In this document: positions 45,690 through 58,551 of the stretch, piece after piece
Numbering within the stretch: the stretch's first letter is position 1
How the letters are laid out: the number at the start of each line of letters is the position of its first letter
From: Talinum fruticosum
Taxonomy: Eukaryota > Streptophyta > Magnoliopsida > Caryophyllales > Talinaceae
Length of the DNA: 64,000 nt
Assembly: GCA_021018815.1 (NCBI GenBank)
Contig: JAITYX010000003.1
Coordinates: 9,360,501-9,424,500, forward strand
Reading direction: 5' to 3'
Position numbers and translations under genes: made by a program
The notes under the pieces: model-generated
The model's input: the letters and a program-made list of their open reading frames with translations, nothing else
What the model was told of the DNA's origin: nothing
The model's database searches: none

Positions 45690-47131
45690 TTATGCCCCGT
45701 TTGATCGTGGAACCCATAGTACTGTGGGAAGCTCGTGCCTTGGCAAGAGTGGACATGGGAGGTGGCTTCTTAAGCATGGGATGCCCTTTGATTTCCATCA
45801 AAATACTTCGTGGATCGTTGTTGAAGCGGTGGTTTACTCCGTTCTCGAGGACTTCTTTTCATTTCGGGAATTAAACTTTCCTTCCCCTCCTTTTCTTTTT
45901 GCCTCCTCCCCTCCTCTCGCGCAAATCTCCATGGCTCGGATGAAGTCGGCCGCCTTCCGGAGCGCCTTTGCGAGAGTAGTCACCTTCTGTTCAGCGAGGG
46001 AAAACTTGAATCTTCCACTCCCGAGTCCATTTAGGAAGGAGGTATAGGCAACTCCATCTTGGAGATCGGGGATGAGGACAGCTTCCCCGTGAAACCTCCG
46101 CACATAGTCTTTGAGAGTTTCCTTTCTTCCCTATTTGATTTTTAGAGATGAATGCTGGTTTTCTTCGTTTGCAACTCGCGAAGAATTGCGCAACAAACTT
46201 TTCACAGAGTTCTTCGAAGGAAGGGATGCTTCCTTGAGGGAGACCGTTGAACCATTTCTGCGCGACCCCCTTCGGTTGGCGGGGAAGAATCGACAGTAGG
46301 TAGCATCGTCTCCATCCTACATATACATATGGGACTTGAAGTATGCCCGGTGGTCCTCTGGGTCAATAGTGCCATCATACAGACGATGCTTGGGACCTTT
46401 ATCTTTTTCATTCTTGACGCGTTCATGATTTTCTTTGAAAATAGAGTGTTGAAAGTATGTTGGGTTGGCCTTGAGTCGGAGCCGTAGATGGGAACAACTC
46501 GGGGTTAGTGTCATGGAACTTCTACCAAGGAAGGACTCTTCCTCCTCTTAGATCGAGGGGAGTGTGCCTAGTCTTCTTTGACCTCTCGGGACCCTTCATA
46601 GTTGATTGCCCTTGGTGCCTCTCTCTCGAACGACAGATCGTTCTTGGTCATGTATAGAAGCATCGTAGGCTCGCTGAGATTCACGGCCACGAATAAATAA
46701 TCGCACAGGGCTGGCCGTTCTTCCGCTCCCCGAGATTTGGGCCCCGCTTTTGGCGCCTGAGCATTGCCTTAACCTTCAAACCAAGCAAAGTGCCTCGCTG
46801 TGGGTGGTGTAGGGGTCGGGGATGTCTAGGATGTTGTGATATTCTCATTCGCTCTACGAAGATCTCTCTGGCTTCGATGATCCCCTAGCGTCTCTCTCTT
46901 CGTGGCTCCTCATCTGGGGCCGCTTGGCTACTTAGGGACAAGTGCCGTTGCAGCCTCGATGGGCTGTGCTAGAGTTACGTGTGAGGGCATCCCGCCCGAG
47001 AACCGGCTAACGAGCTTATCTCCCCAAGGGGTTGTACCGTACCTAATATTTAGGGTATACTTGGAAAGGCATGATGGGCAAACGTTGCTCCATGGTGGCT
47101 CACACCTGCTCCTACACTTGTTATGCGACAA
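45690..47131 (-). pseudogene. Tat gag
   Basis: Minus-strand pieces: 46928-47131 (N-terminal, unrecognised detail); 46317-46514 with KGPKHRLYDGTIDPEDHRAY, the start of the Tat gag core (YDG..DP..H...F); and 45834-46103 with RRFHGEAVLIPDLQDGVAYT then FLNGLGSGRFKFSLAEQKV and a lysine/glycine-rich end. The middle of the core is in other frames. No zinc knuckle was noticed, as the region toward 45690 is interrupted. It forms the element's particle; inactive. Confidence 0.75.
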
Positions 47132-47370
47132 TAGTCTTAAGGGTCTCTATCAAGTTTTGAAGAGCCCCTAAGATGACATAACCCTTTAGCCAGGTGTAGC
47201 GGTTGCCGGTGCACCTGCCGAGATGACGCTGCATCCTCGACTCGAGGAACGCCATGGGATTGGCACCCCGTAGGCATTGAATGATGAGGATCGTGGATCG
47301 GCATATTAGTTGCATTACGTGTCATCCTGGATCGGGATCGAGTACCACTAGCAACCATAAGCTACCTTCC

Positions 47371-47391
47371 TCCCCACGGACAGCGCCAAAC
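47371..47391 (-). other. Tat primer binding site
   Basis: On the minus strand gtttggcgctgtccgtgggg lies directly after the 5' LTR. This differs from the tttttggcgccgttatcgg site of element D and fits the Tat/Ogre type. Confidence 0.8.
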
Positions 47392-47966
47392 TATTTTGGG
47401 AGAAACACTTGCGTGATGATATGGGTGATGATTCGGAGGGAGAAAGAAGTTACTCGCTCCGGTTGCAAGGGCATGACATGATCGGAGGGATTCCACGTGG
47501 CAACCGCCGAACCTACACAAAGACGAAGCTTCGAGAGTGGATATCGGGGAACGCCCTCCGACGCTCAAGTTACTTTGAAGAACCGAATGAGGGGTAAGGT
47601 AGTAAATCTTCCTCGATGTGCGTGAAGGGAAATTTCTTAGGATTTTCTTACCCGAGTAAGTCTTTTTGGGATTTAGGAGATTTTCCTAGAGAGGAAAGTG
47701 TTAGGAATTGGTGATGTGAGCTTATGAGCATGTGAACATATTCCTTGAGGGTGAAAGTTGGTGAGTATTTACAAGGGAATTTTATAGGGGTAGGGTAGTA
47801 ATTTACCATGATTTAGGAGGAAACCCTAGCCTTAATGGGTTTTGGGCTTTTACCTAACCCGTTAAGAGTAGGCTTGGGCTGATATCTCCATTGTTTGACT
47901 GATTGGGCCCACCTGGCTAGTGACGTGGTGGGTGAGCTGGAACCTGTCCGGAAAATATCCGAACCA
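47392..47966 (-). repeat. Tat 5' LTR
   Basis: 575 bp, collinear with 31905-32475. On the minus strand it begins tggttcggat and ends near aaaata, where tg...ca decayed at the PBS side (tattttggg against tgtttcggg). Confidence 0.85.
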
Positions 47967-49113
47967 CCCTTTTGCTAACCCTTTGAGCTTTAACCAATTC
48001 TTTGTTATACCTACATCCACTTTACCTTTAGCCTCTATATATTTCCTATACCTAAGTCAGGTCTAGTAGAGCAACATTTCTTGAGATGGGTAGTTTTGGG
48101 TTGTATATAAATAGTGTTTTGTTTGTTTATGTGGTTTGAAAAGGGAGATTTATATTAATGAAAAGTTAGATGTATCCCCTAATGGTTGATAGACCCTTTG
48201 GAATTGAGTTGTGTTTATGATTCTCATGCCAATAGTATTTGTTTCAAAAAAAAACAAAACAAAATAAAACAAAATAAAAAATGAAAAAATGAAAAAAATG
48301 AAAAAAAAAAAGAAATAAGTGATTGGCATGAGAAAAATTCAAAAGTTGTTATGCTCATTCCTTAAGTTCTATCGGGTTTATTTGTACTTAAAAAGGCGAA
48401 TTGGGTGAGAAGTTTTAAGTCACATTTGGAAGTGTTTTTTACTCCTTAATCATTAGGCCTTGGCTATTTAACTACACATTTCCTAAATTGATTCCCTTTC
48501 TTACCCATGAACCTTAGCCCCATTACAACCCCCAAAAAATCCTCTTGATTACATTGGCATTTTTCCTACATAGTTGTGGAGAATTGAGAGTATGACCAAG
48601 CCTATGGTAGGGTGCACTATTGGAATGAGTTTTGAGTGAACCCTCATTATATTTTCTAAATACATGAGTGAGAGTGATCCACTTTACCCTAAAATGAGGT
48701 TCTATTAATCTAACTTGCTTATTATTTACTGTTTGGGGTGAAAAATTGGTATGTGGATGTCATCAATGGAGGATCAAGTGTCTTGATGTGTGCATTGTCT
48801 TTATGTGCATGTTAATATATGACGTATGAGGGTGATATGGTTGATTAGAATGTGTACAATTCCTTCCCAGTTTGTATATATGTTTGTAATAATTTTTGAA
48901 AAACCAAAAAGATTTTATATTTTCTCTCTCTTTTCTTTTCTTTTTAAGATTTTGTGGGTATATCTTTTACAAACCCTCACAAGATTTCGCTCGTCCACTT
49001 GGGCTACCAAGGGGTTTAAAGGGCTTGTTGCACGTGCTAAGTGTAATCACGATTCCCGAGAAAGTAAGTTAGGTTTTATTTATTTTTGTTTTGTTCGAAG
49101 ACAAGTAAAAGCT
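47967..49113 (+). other. Element D non-coding body, right of the Tat insertion
   Basis: A/T-rich with an A-rich run (48247-48315) of aaaac/aaaat/aaaatg units. Phrases such as ccctttgagctttaacca and caagcctatgg...tgcactattgg are usual in the 3' non-coding region of Athila/Tat-type LARDs. The 128-codon frame at 48826-49212 overlaps the PPT and LTR start and is not convincing. Confidence 0.5.
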
Positions 49114-49126
49114 AGGTGTGGAGGTA
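49114..49126 (+). other. Element D polypurine tract
   Basis: aggtgtggaggta, preceded by gttcgaagacaagtaaaagct. This is the plus-strand primer context of Athila/Tat elements, so element D is on the + strand. Confidence 0.7.
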
Positions 49127-49187
49127 TTTATTCAGTCCAAATATTACGTCATTTATCCTTATTTACTTTGTTTTTGACTTGTAAAAT

Positions 49188-52123
49188 TGTAACACCCCAA
49201 AACACCCCCTAGGAGTATTACATCGCCGTAGTTCCTTGCAGGAACTCCCAAGGCTCTGTCAGGTGTCGGCTCGGCTTTCTAAGTTCAACTTAAAGGTAGT
49301 AAAGGTGGTTCTCCAAAAGAATTGAGATTTTCTAAAAAAAAATTTTGCCAAAGTTCCGTTTGTAATGTAGACTATCCCATAGGCTTAAAGCCCTAAAACC
49401 CCGCATAAAACACATAATAAAACTCAACGAGCCACACGCTCGGAGTATACAACTCAACGGCCACACGCCGAAGTCCAACTAATCATGCGACAAACGTAAA
49501 ATAATCTAAATGGTTCATGATACATTGGGTACAAACTATATGAATTGAATTACAAAATACAATACTAGGAAATAGTAGAAATGCACATCCATAACACGAA
49601 TCACTCAGCAAGCAAGCAGCAAACATCAGTCAGCGGAGTCCAGAATAAGCTAAGTACCGCACACATCTCCCGAGAATGCACCCGCAATACCGAGGGGAAA
49701 ATTTGTGGGGGTGAGCAATAAACCACGGGCTCACCGGAATCTTACACCCTTAAAATGGAAATTCTTTACACATAATACTCATAATAATGAAATCTGCGAA
49801 AGCATAATAACATAATACAAATCTATATACTTTTAATGAAATCTCTTGAAACTTAAAGATCGGAATTCTTTTAATCATTTAGAAGCACGATTTCATATTC
49901 ATGAACAATTCTTTTCTTCTTTAAACAAAGTGGTGCAACCACCGTCACTTTCTTTCAAATGCTTTCAAACAGAATTTGAATCATTTCTACTCGAATCACT
50001 TCTCATAAATCATTTTCAATGAATCTCTTTTGGTGAATCACTTCCCAAGTTTGGGAATCGAACTAGCACTTCGCAATTCTCGTAGTTTCTCCGATTTCTC
50101 TCGGTTTCTCCGGGCGCGACCCCAAATAAAAGGCTTCCGTGACCTATCTAGGAAGATTCCAATCGGGCTAGCCGCCCCTAGCTAGAATCCTTCCTTGTGC
50201 TAAACGATCCGATCAAAGTTGATTCACAACAGCTTTTATAACACGTTCACTTAACGAGCTTGTTTCAAACAAAGCATTCTCAAATCAATTTCACTTCTTA
50301 AAAGTACGTTTTCACATTTGAAAAGCATATATCACACAAGTCACATTCAAGTATCATTTTGCGTAAAACATAGAACTTCTTTCAAAACCAACTTCGAACA
50401 ACGTGTAACACAATCACTTGCACGAGATAGCCATAATTCAACATAGATAGCCATTCTTAAGTTCTCTTCAACTAAACCTTTCTCAATTCTCCCATTTAGT
50501 AAGATTAATTCCTTTTTCTAAGCAACAATAACCACAAGTAGTTACCATTAATCTCACATGTCCCAACTTCTCATAATTTACCATCTTTACTTCAATGGTT
50601 TCCGATTACGCCTCCACATTACTAATCAACCTCTTCTTACTCATATTTAGTCGGATAGCTCTCACTCTTACTTCACTACTAAAATTCCTCTAGCTCCCTT
50701 CATCTCCAAGTGTAATTTTCTCTCATCTTAGGTTTCTATTTCATTAATCGCTCTTTCTCGTCCAAACTCAATCATACAGCTCTTAATCTCTTTTCATCGC
50801 TCCACTTCCACTAGTTCCGCTTATCTTCGAATTTAGTTCAACCTCAAGGATTTAATTATCTTTTGATCTCAATTATCCTAATACTTACCCACCTCTTACT
50901 CCCATACCTCAATTATGCATCACTCGGTGTAAACTCACACTCGTCTTTTATACTTAACTCGCTATTTCCCAATATAAGCCGTTACCTTCCAACACAAAGA
51001 ACTTAGGAAATCTCTAAGGTTCAACTGAAGCATCAATTCACAGTTTAGACCCAAATCACCATTTCTTCATTTCTAAGTGCTAGTTGAGACCTTCACAATA
51101 CTCTTTATACCTACACAACCTAACTCCTAAACTTTCAAGCATCTCAACTCAGCCCTAACCAACTACTAAGCTCCTTTAAGTTTCGATTCGGACTCAACAA
51201 TTCCATTCGATTTTCTCATAACCTAATTCAATGCTAACAATTTCCTACCTTCGTTATATCACATAAACATTCAATAATCACGACAAACTCATTTGGGTTT
51301 CGAAATTACTAATAGTTTAGAGTATAAGACTACCCACCTCGATTCGGGGATTGACAGTTGTGAATTTCGGTTCAATCTAGGTCGGTTTCTTTGTTTCCTT
51401 CCTCCTCCTTGCCTTCCTGCCCAGCTGCCAGCCCTGGTCCGGGCCCGGTTTCGCCACTTTCCTCCTTGCCCGCCGCTATCGCCGGCTACGGTTTCCTTGT
51501 TTGTTGGCCGCCGGTTTCCTTCTTCCGGTCCTCGCGCTCACTCCTCTTCTTCTAGTCTCGATTTCACCTCCTCTTTCGTGCCCTTTGCTGGTCCGCCCGC
51601 GTTCGCCGATCTTCCTCCCTTCGTCCGCTGCTCGGTGCGCCGGCCTCCGGCCTCTTGTCCGGCTCTCACGTTCGTGCTCTCTCTCTCTCTCTCACTCGAT
51701 TTCGCCTCGCCGGCCTCCCTTCTCTCACTTTCCCCGCTTCGTCCCTGCTCCTCCTTCTTTCCTCTCGTTTTCCCTCGGCTTCTTTTCTTTCCCCGACCCT
51801 TTGCTCCTTCTCTTTCCACTTCCTTTCTCTTTTGTTGTGGCTCTTCTACGATTTGCCAACACACCAACCTTCCACTAATCTTGTCCTTCTCTTTTCTTTT
51901 TTATTCTTTTTTTTTGGGATAATCTCAAGGTAAAAAGTCGAAATAATAAATCACAAGCTGCCTTGGATTTTAATTACTCGGTCCGAGAACGGTATCGGGA
52001 GGAGATAATGTAATCCCTAATTTATTTATAAAAGCACGTAAGCATAGGAGCTCATACTAAATAAAATATTTTATAGGTCGATTACTTAATTTAATTAACC
52101 TACTTGAAATTCCGGGTCTCACA
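49188..52123 (-). mobile_element. Family-B solo LTR (B1)
   Basis: 2936 bp, tgtaacaccccaaaacacc to gggtctcaca on the + strand, with perfect aaaat duplication (49183-49187 and 52124-52128). Start and order of landmarks (ggagtattacat, gttccttgcaggaactcc, cggagtatacaactcaacgg, gtgggggtgagcaataaaccacgg) match element B LTRs, but it is a separate subfamily copy. The GC-rich C/T island is at 51360-51860. No internal part remains. Confidence 0.88.
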
Positions 52124-52372
52124 AAAATAATATAAGTTTAGGATTTCTACTTGTTTTTTTACTTTTGTAGATAATAAATCTAATCAAGACTATAGCAAAA
52201 AATTTGAGTAAAAAGGGAGCAAAACAAGGAAGATAATGGTGTGCACAGGTAACGATGCAAAACTTGCACGACTGTGCGAACCGACCGAAACTTTCGTAAA
52301 CCACCACGGGTACCCGTTAGAACCCGCACGACCGTGTAACTTCCCAATTTCAATTTTTCTTGGTTTTTGTAG

Positions 52373-52383
52373 GTTATAAAAGA
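52373..52383 (+). promoter_or_regulatory. TATA box of the element D 3' LTR
   Basis: gttataaaaga, followed about 30-60 bases later by a transcript-start-like stretch. This would be the U3/R boundary region of the LTR. Confidence 0.5.
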
Positions 52384-53430
52384 ACAGCTTTGGCTCTAAT
52401 TTAGGGGGTCGATTTTTAGGGATTTTAGGGACCTCTTAGGGTTCTTTCTTAGCCAAAATAAAACCCCATTAAGGGGAGATTAGTGTAGAGTTTTGTACAA
52501 GATTTTGGATTCTAGTCTTCAATTTTAATTCAAGTATAAGTTTCCTCTTTCTCTCTTCTTCTTTACTTCTAGTTTAATACTTTGATTGCTCAATTTAGTT
52601 TTAAGATTCAATTTTTATTAGTCTAGATGTTAATTATAGTTAGATTGATTGCTTGTTTTCATGCTTGAGTTTAATTATCTAGTTATGTTCTTGTTCAAGT
52701 TGGTTTGTGTTAGTTTGTTCTTTAGTGCGGTTTTTATGTTTATTTCAAGTTTTTATGTCAATTAGTTGTTAAAGTTGATTGCTTTAGTTGTGATTAGCCT
52801 CCCTAATGGCTAATTAATCTCATTTAGGCCTTAACCCAACTAGTTTATGCTTGTTATTTGGGATTGTTTCTCATGCCCACCACGTGTTCGATGAAATGCC
52901 CGAAAGGGATTTTCATCTTGATTTTTGGGTGATTGGTCTATCACTAAAAGATGAAGCCAATTTACTAGCGTGGGTATAGAGGATAGTTAGGATTTTGGCA
53001 TGAAAATAGTCCGAATCCTAGCTAGGTCCATAGGTTGCTACTCTTATAGTGTAATTGGACTAACCCCACGAAAGTAGGTGGTTAGAACAATTAGATTAGC
53101 AATGACCCTCGAAAGTGTGGCTTGAGTTACCTTTGATGGTGCAACCGATCACTCTTAAATGCTTGCATAGACTTGATTAGGTTTAGGCTTGTCTTGATTA
53201 GTTAGTTTATTAAGTGATAATATTACAAACCGAGCATCCGTTTATTACTTTCTAGGATTATATTAGTTATTATATCTCTCAGCTCTGCCGACTCGCCTAG
53301 ACAAAAAGTTTAAGGTAACTTCGATATTTGAAACACAACTCCCTGTGGACACGACCCGTGCTTACCTGGCTAGTTACAACTACACCGTGCACTTGCGATT
53401 ACAATTTTAGAACTTAATTCTTTCCTAACA

Positions 53431-55861
53431 GGGTCGGTAGTGGCAAAAATAGGACCAGAAATTTGCAAAATTGAAGACGTACAAGAATCTCCCTTGGCCA
53501 CTCAATTCTTACAAACAATTCCATCGTTGAGGTATGAGTCACTTCGCTAAATCCCCCCTTGTTGTCACCTTAATAGAGAATGCAACCTTATTTCTTAGTT
53601 TTTCTTAAAAGAGTTGAGTTTGCAGGGATTTAAATTATTTTGAGGGATTAGGAAAGAGGAAAATTGAAGAAAAAGGAGGAGAAAAATTGAAAGTGCGACA
53701 AAACAAGGAAATTGTTGAATGATATGGTGAGGCGGTAATTAAAAAGTTATGGATCAATTAGTGTTTGTCGTTTGTGGGTTAAAGAGAGAAAATTTAGGAA
53801 ATTAACTTCTGGAATGCACTTTAATATGGTTTGTCAAACTAGAAAATTAACTCAGATTAGTACAGAAGATGTTAATTATATGAATGAATCAATAACCTGA
53901 GTTAATGAAGCTTTGGCCAATCATGCAAGAAAAGAGCACATCGGCTGGGATTGATTGAAGGTTTCGGCAACGTAATAACATTGTAATTTGGTGATTCCTT
54001 TTGGTCTTTGTCTCAGTTTTTTTAACCCTCTATGAAACCAAACCTAATCTATTGCTTGGTTTACTTGCGTTTGAATGTTGTTGTGAGCTTTTAGCAATTT
54101 GGTCCTTGTTATTTCAATCTCTATTTGATGAAATTTATGAATGATGTCAACCTTATAGTAACTTGATTGATCCTGGCGATTTTGCTTGTAATGTTTAAAT
54201 GTGAAGGGTTGCTAGAGATTGTTTATAATTTTTCAATCCTCTCTATTTTGAGTTGCTTGCAAGTTCGGATTGTCATTGAAATTGAATTTGTTTATGCATG
54301 ATTATTTCAAAGACTTGTAGGGCAGCATCTTTAGTTAAGGCTCCTGAGTACAACTTTAAGATTCATTAAGTCTTATAAGCTCGACTTGTCGTCATTGGGC
54401 CATTGAAAAATAATTCCCACCTCTCTTTGTACTGTATACGCACTTTTTCTTTTGTTTGTCTGTGTTTCTTTTCTTTTCAACTTGGCTGATTGTGCCTTAA
54501 AGTAAACTACCTTTCTAAAATGCCCTTTGTTTCCTCTTTATGGAAAATTGGGTAGTAAGTCAGTAAGTGATTTTCAATCTTGGGAATCAGGATGGATTTG
54601 GATTCATATCGTCATCCAACATCACCATTCTATCTATGTGAATCACCTGCCTCCTAACTTGAATATGCTTGCTTAGGTGAATCTTCTTTTCTAAAATGCT
54701 CCCAGAAAAATGGAGGGGCTGACTGGGGAAGCAAATATGTAGAGCATGAGTTATCTGGGGAAGAAACCAGATTAATCTCAACTTTGGAGCACTTCAAATA
54801 CAATAAGATGAACTTTAGTCACCCACTTATGGGATACTGACACTGTATTATTTTTTTCATATCATATCACTTTTTGCTCAATAATATGATAAGTCTAGTA
54901 GTTACAATAACTATTAAAACTACTCAAAAGCATTGTATTTTTTAGCCCAAACAAGATGGTGTGAAAACTGATATTGATTATTGTTCGAGAAAAAGTAAAT
55001 AATTCACAAACTACCTATTCTTCTAGGAGCAGTTATTACGTGAAACAGTATAAGTTACCAAGTGAATTATGAAAGTCAATTTTGATGAATTCAAATCTCA
55101 TAACTATGTTACAGGAGATACTATCAGTTGTAGTTGGAAAAGAAGATTCTCCTAAGCAAGCACATTCAAATTAGGAGGCACGAGAGACATTTGTGCTACG
55201 CATACAATTTTAAGATTAAATTTGCTCTAATCTGAACACATTTGGATGTTATATGTTGTTTAAAATTGATTGAACTAAAATACGCCATAAATTCTGATAC
55301 AAAAGAAAAATGTGACTTGTGATACTGAATCTTCCTAATATTATTGTAATGTGACTTCTGATACACCAGAAATTAATTAAACTAAAATACGTCATGGGTG
55401 CAACAGCACATGTAATGTGGCTGTCGCGGTATATTGCTCTGACTCTAAGGAACTTGTGTTGAATCTTCCTAATCTTATTGTAATCAGGCATGAAATTAAT
55501 ACTAGTTTTGTAGCTTGAGTTACATCAAGTAGGTAAGTACTTTGAGAAATGGAATTAATGTGCTTTTCTAAATTCATGTCATAGTCAGCCATCGAAATCA
55601 AGATTTTGGGATGCAATCACCTGAAATCAGAGTGCAAATCATATGTGGTTTGACTCACAGCACAGGATATTTAGGTTGAAAATTAGACACATCCAACACC
55701 ATAAGTTCATCACCAACTTTTACCCATAAATCTTAATCTGTATGGGTTGACTTAAAGAAATGAACGTTTACATTGAATTTTATCAAATAAGGACCTGTGT
55801 ATGCAATCTTCACTAATATTTGATCCTTGAATGTGTTTAACCTCATAGTAAAGATTTCCAG
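53431..55861. other. CACTA interior between element D and the kinase exons
   Basis: Not recognised as any element. It contains the 43-bp inverted repeat (54649-54691 and 55137-55179) and a diverged direct repeat (gaatcttcctaat(a/c)ttattgtaat near 55328 and 55454; actaaaatacg(c/t)cat near 55276 and 55382). It may be captured host sequence or CACTA-specific non-coding sequence. Confidence 0.45.
54649..55179. repeat. Inverted repeat, 43-bp arms, 445-bp loop
   Basis: Left arm 54649-54691 (gcctcctaacttgaatatgc start) and the complement of 55137-55179 differ at 3 of 43 positions. A transcript through it would fold back into dsRNA. Confidence 0.85.
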
Positions 55862-56193
55862 TCCGGGGAGTGGCTCTGATGGGACGACTAAGAAAGTGGT
55901 CATGCGCATTGGCATAGCGATTGCAGCAGCAGTGATCCTCAAACCAAAGAGGTACATGTTACAATTTTCTATTCAGTTGGTATGTACATCTCAAGCATAT
56001 TTTATTATTTGCTCAACTATTTGTCTAATGAAACCTTTGTTGTATCCTACAGTGTCAAAGACAGGGACAAACGAGAGGAGCCAAGAAATTCTTCTAAGTG
56101 GGGAAATCATCTCTAGCAAGAGGGACTACTCTGGGGGATCTAAGAAGGCTGATGATTTGGAGTTGCCTTTGTTTGATTTGTGCACCATTGTTT
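55862..56193 (+). pseudogene. Captured fragment of an S-domain (G-type lectin) receptor-like kinase gene
   Basis: Two exon-like blocks. Exon 1 (55862-55951) follows ...tttccag and reads GSGSDGTTKKVVMRIGIAIA then AAVILKPKR: the start of a transmembrane helix that is shorter than in a full gene. It ends at ag|gtacatg. Intron 55952-56052 has gt...ctacag. Exon 2 (56053 on) reads KTGTNERSQEILLSGEIISS, KRDYSGGSKK, DDLELPLFDLCTIV. This matches the juxtamembrane segment of S-domain kinases of the At4g27290 type (RSQ..LL......SKRDY...ELPLFDF.TI.). The next expected sequence (ATNNFS, then the kinase) is missing, and the lectin, S-locus and PAN domains are not seen. In its source gene it would be a plasma-membrane receptor. 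Here it is a truncated passenger inside the CACTA. Confidence 0.75.
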
Positions 56194-56339
56194 GAAATTA
56201 ATACTTTTATTTATGGATCTTATTTATTTATAAATCAAAACTACATTGTGTTTCAGATATGTGATTTTATATGTCTTATTTCATTTTATACTAAATTATT
56301 CTTAAATTAGGTTAACAGATATAACTTTTGATTTTATTT

Positions 56340-56807
56340 TATTAAAACAAAAAAAAATAAAGAACAAATTTAAATTACCCACCATTTTGAAAATGGTGGA
56401 AAATTTATGTAAAATTATTTTTCATAATTTCCAACCGAATAAAAAACTGTTGCTAAAATTACCAACCACTTTCGAAACGGTTGGAAAAATTACCAACAAC
56501 TTCCAAAAATCGATTGGTAAATCCGCACGTGTTGTGGTTGGTAAAACGATCGTAAATATTTCCAACTGTTTTCTGTGGTTGTAAAATCAGTTGGAATTCC
56601 AACCGTAATATTACAGTCGAAATTACAACTGTTAATTGTGGTTGGTAATACGGTGGATAATTACCAACCGTTTTTTGTAAAACGATTGATAAAAATTTCT
56701 GACCAAGGTTTTTCCCACCACTAAAAACGGTCGGAGAATTTTTACCGACCGCTTTATGAATTAAAACGGTCGATAATGCGATCGATAATTGAGGTTTTCT
56801 TGTAGTG
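56340..56807. repeat. CACTA right arm with subterminal motifs
   Basis: Many copies of aaccgttt-, ggttggaaa- and cggtcgg-like motifs in both orientations (for example 56391-56785), ending in ggttttcttgtagtg. They mirror the left arm, and should be binding sites of the element's own transposase in autonomous relatives. Confidence 0.65.
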
Positions 56808-56858
56808 AATAAAAATTAAGAATTTTTCAACGAGCGCATGCAATTCAATTCAAGTTTT

Positions 56859-56863
<5 letters not shown>

Positions 56864-56915
<52 letters not shown>
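56864..56915. repeat. (TA)n microsatellite in LTR C2
   Basis: About 25 TA units just after gagcgcatgcaattcaa. The same site in C1 is the 480-bp TA/TATG array. Confidence 0.95.
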
Positions 56916-56916
<1 letters not shown>

Positions 56917-58080
56917 CGTATTTACATGGACAATTATATTATGTGTTTGTAAGGCTCAAATAATAATAATGATGCATGGCCCAAAATTAAAAATTATGTC
57001 TCATGATATTTTGAGAAATTTAAATAAGAAAAATATTGTTAAAATCGTTAGAAGTTTATTTATATGCAAAAATATGTATAATTATACAAAACAGAAAAAT
57101 TCACAAAATCGACTTTGCAAACTTATGGATTTTATAATTTGAGAAATTAGGGTTAGGAGAGAAGTTGGAAGCCCAAAATGGAAAAATAAGAGGGGGAAAT
57201 TTTCAGCTAAGGGAGAAGAGAGAAAATTAACAAGGGGCCTTATTTAAACTAATTCAACTATCAAAACCCACACCCCATTATTTCTTTCTCTTCCCCCAAA
57301 ATCTTCGATGCACTCAACAGCTTGTTACAACTTCGCCGGTGACCACCGCACATCATCACCGCTAGAAATTCGCCACTTGCCGGCTGCCGCCGCTGGTCGC
57401 CACCGCAACGCCAGCTGGAGGGAGAAGAAAGCCAATAGCAAAGCCCATCTTCTTCCCCTATTTATGTACCTGCCAGGTTGCCACCTGTTGCCACTGTTGC
57501 CACCAACCTATGTCGCCACCATGCCCAGCCGCCAGTCATCGAGCAAAACCCAAGCCTCCACTTCTTCAAGAACCCAATTTTCTTGTGATTCTTGAGTAAA
57601 AATCTCAAACCCTCAACTAAATAAAGCACTTACCTAAGTTTCCATTTTGAAAGATCGAAGGGAAAATAAGTATTTTTGAAGATTATTGTTTACATGCTGC
57701 ATGCAAGGAATTAATCTTGTTGGATTACACTTTTAAATAAAAGATATGAGGTTTATGTTGATGAGGGACAATGTGGTCATTGAAGTATTGTGGTTAGATG
57801 TTTTAGAAAATTAAAAACAAGCTTGTGAAGATTATTTGAACCTCATGAATTTTATATAATTCCATTGATGCTTGGATTGTGAACGAATGGTTACGGATTG
57901 TAAAATTTCAGGAAGAAATATGGTTGATGATAGTGACTAGAAGCTTGAAGAAAAATGTAGAAGTTGGAGAATAAATAAAATAGGCATGTATGTTAAATTT
58001 AAGTGAAATTTTGGTTGAAATAATGTTTTGAGGAATTTATAGATTATAAATGAGAAAGTTAAGATTATTTGGAGTAAATT

Positions 58081-58215
58081 ACATAATTTAAATAATTTAA
58101 GTGATTTAAGTGATCTAACTAATTTAAGTAATTTAAGTCATTTAGGTAATTTTAAGTGATTTAAGTGATTTGAGTGATTGGAGGGATTCAAGTGATTAGT
58201 AAGATTTAAGTTATT
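58081..58215. repeat. Degenerate 8-10-bp tandem array (atttaagtga)
   Basis: About twelve copies of variants of atttaagtga, including atttaagtaa, atttaggtaa, atttgagtga and attcaagtga. Confidence 0.8.
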
Positions 58216-58460
58216 ATTGGTGACTTAAGTAAAGTAAGTGAGCACGAGGCACAATTTAAAAAGAGATAGATTAAAGCATTTGGAGTTGATTTAAGGAAAA
58301 AAGGTAGTCGGATTGTGGGAAATAATACGTAAAAGGGAGATTGATTGAAGTTGTGGACGTTGTTTTAAACTAATTTACAACCAATTAAAATAAACACTCC
58401 ATGGCATTGGCAAGTTAAGAAATCTATTGCTTAAATAAAATTCACCTAATAATAAGAAAT

Positions 58461-58461
58461 T

Positions 58462-58551
<90 letters not shown>
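58461..58551. repeat. (TAA)n microsatellite
   Basis: About 29 units with one aaa interruption near 58518. Confidence 0.97.

Larger units (their letters stand above)
49126..53430 (+). repeat. Element D 3' LTR, interrupted by solo LTR B1
   Basis: Parts 49126-49187 and 52124-53430, joined after removing B1 and one aaaat copy: about 1.37 kb. A TATA box (gttataaaaga, 52373-52383) precedes a promoter-proximal region (agggttctttcttagcc). The end reads gtggacacgacccgtgctta...cttgcgattacaattttag, finishing cctaaca. The start lacks a clear TG. Confidence 0.6.

Noticed and set aside
48826..49212. 128-codon frame.
   Set aside because: It crosses the LARD PPT and 3' LTR start and reaches into solo LTR B1, so it is an accident of the junction.
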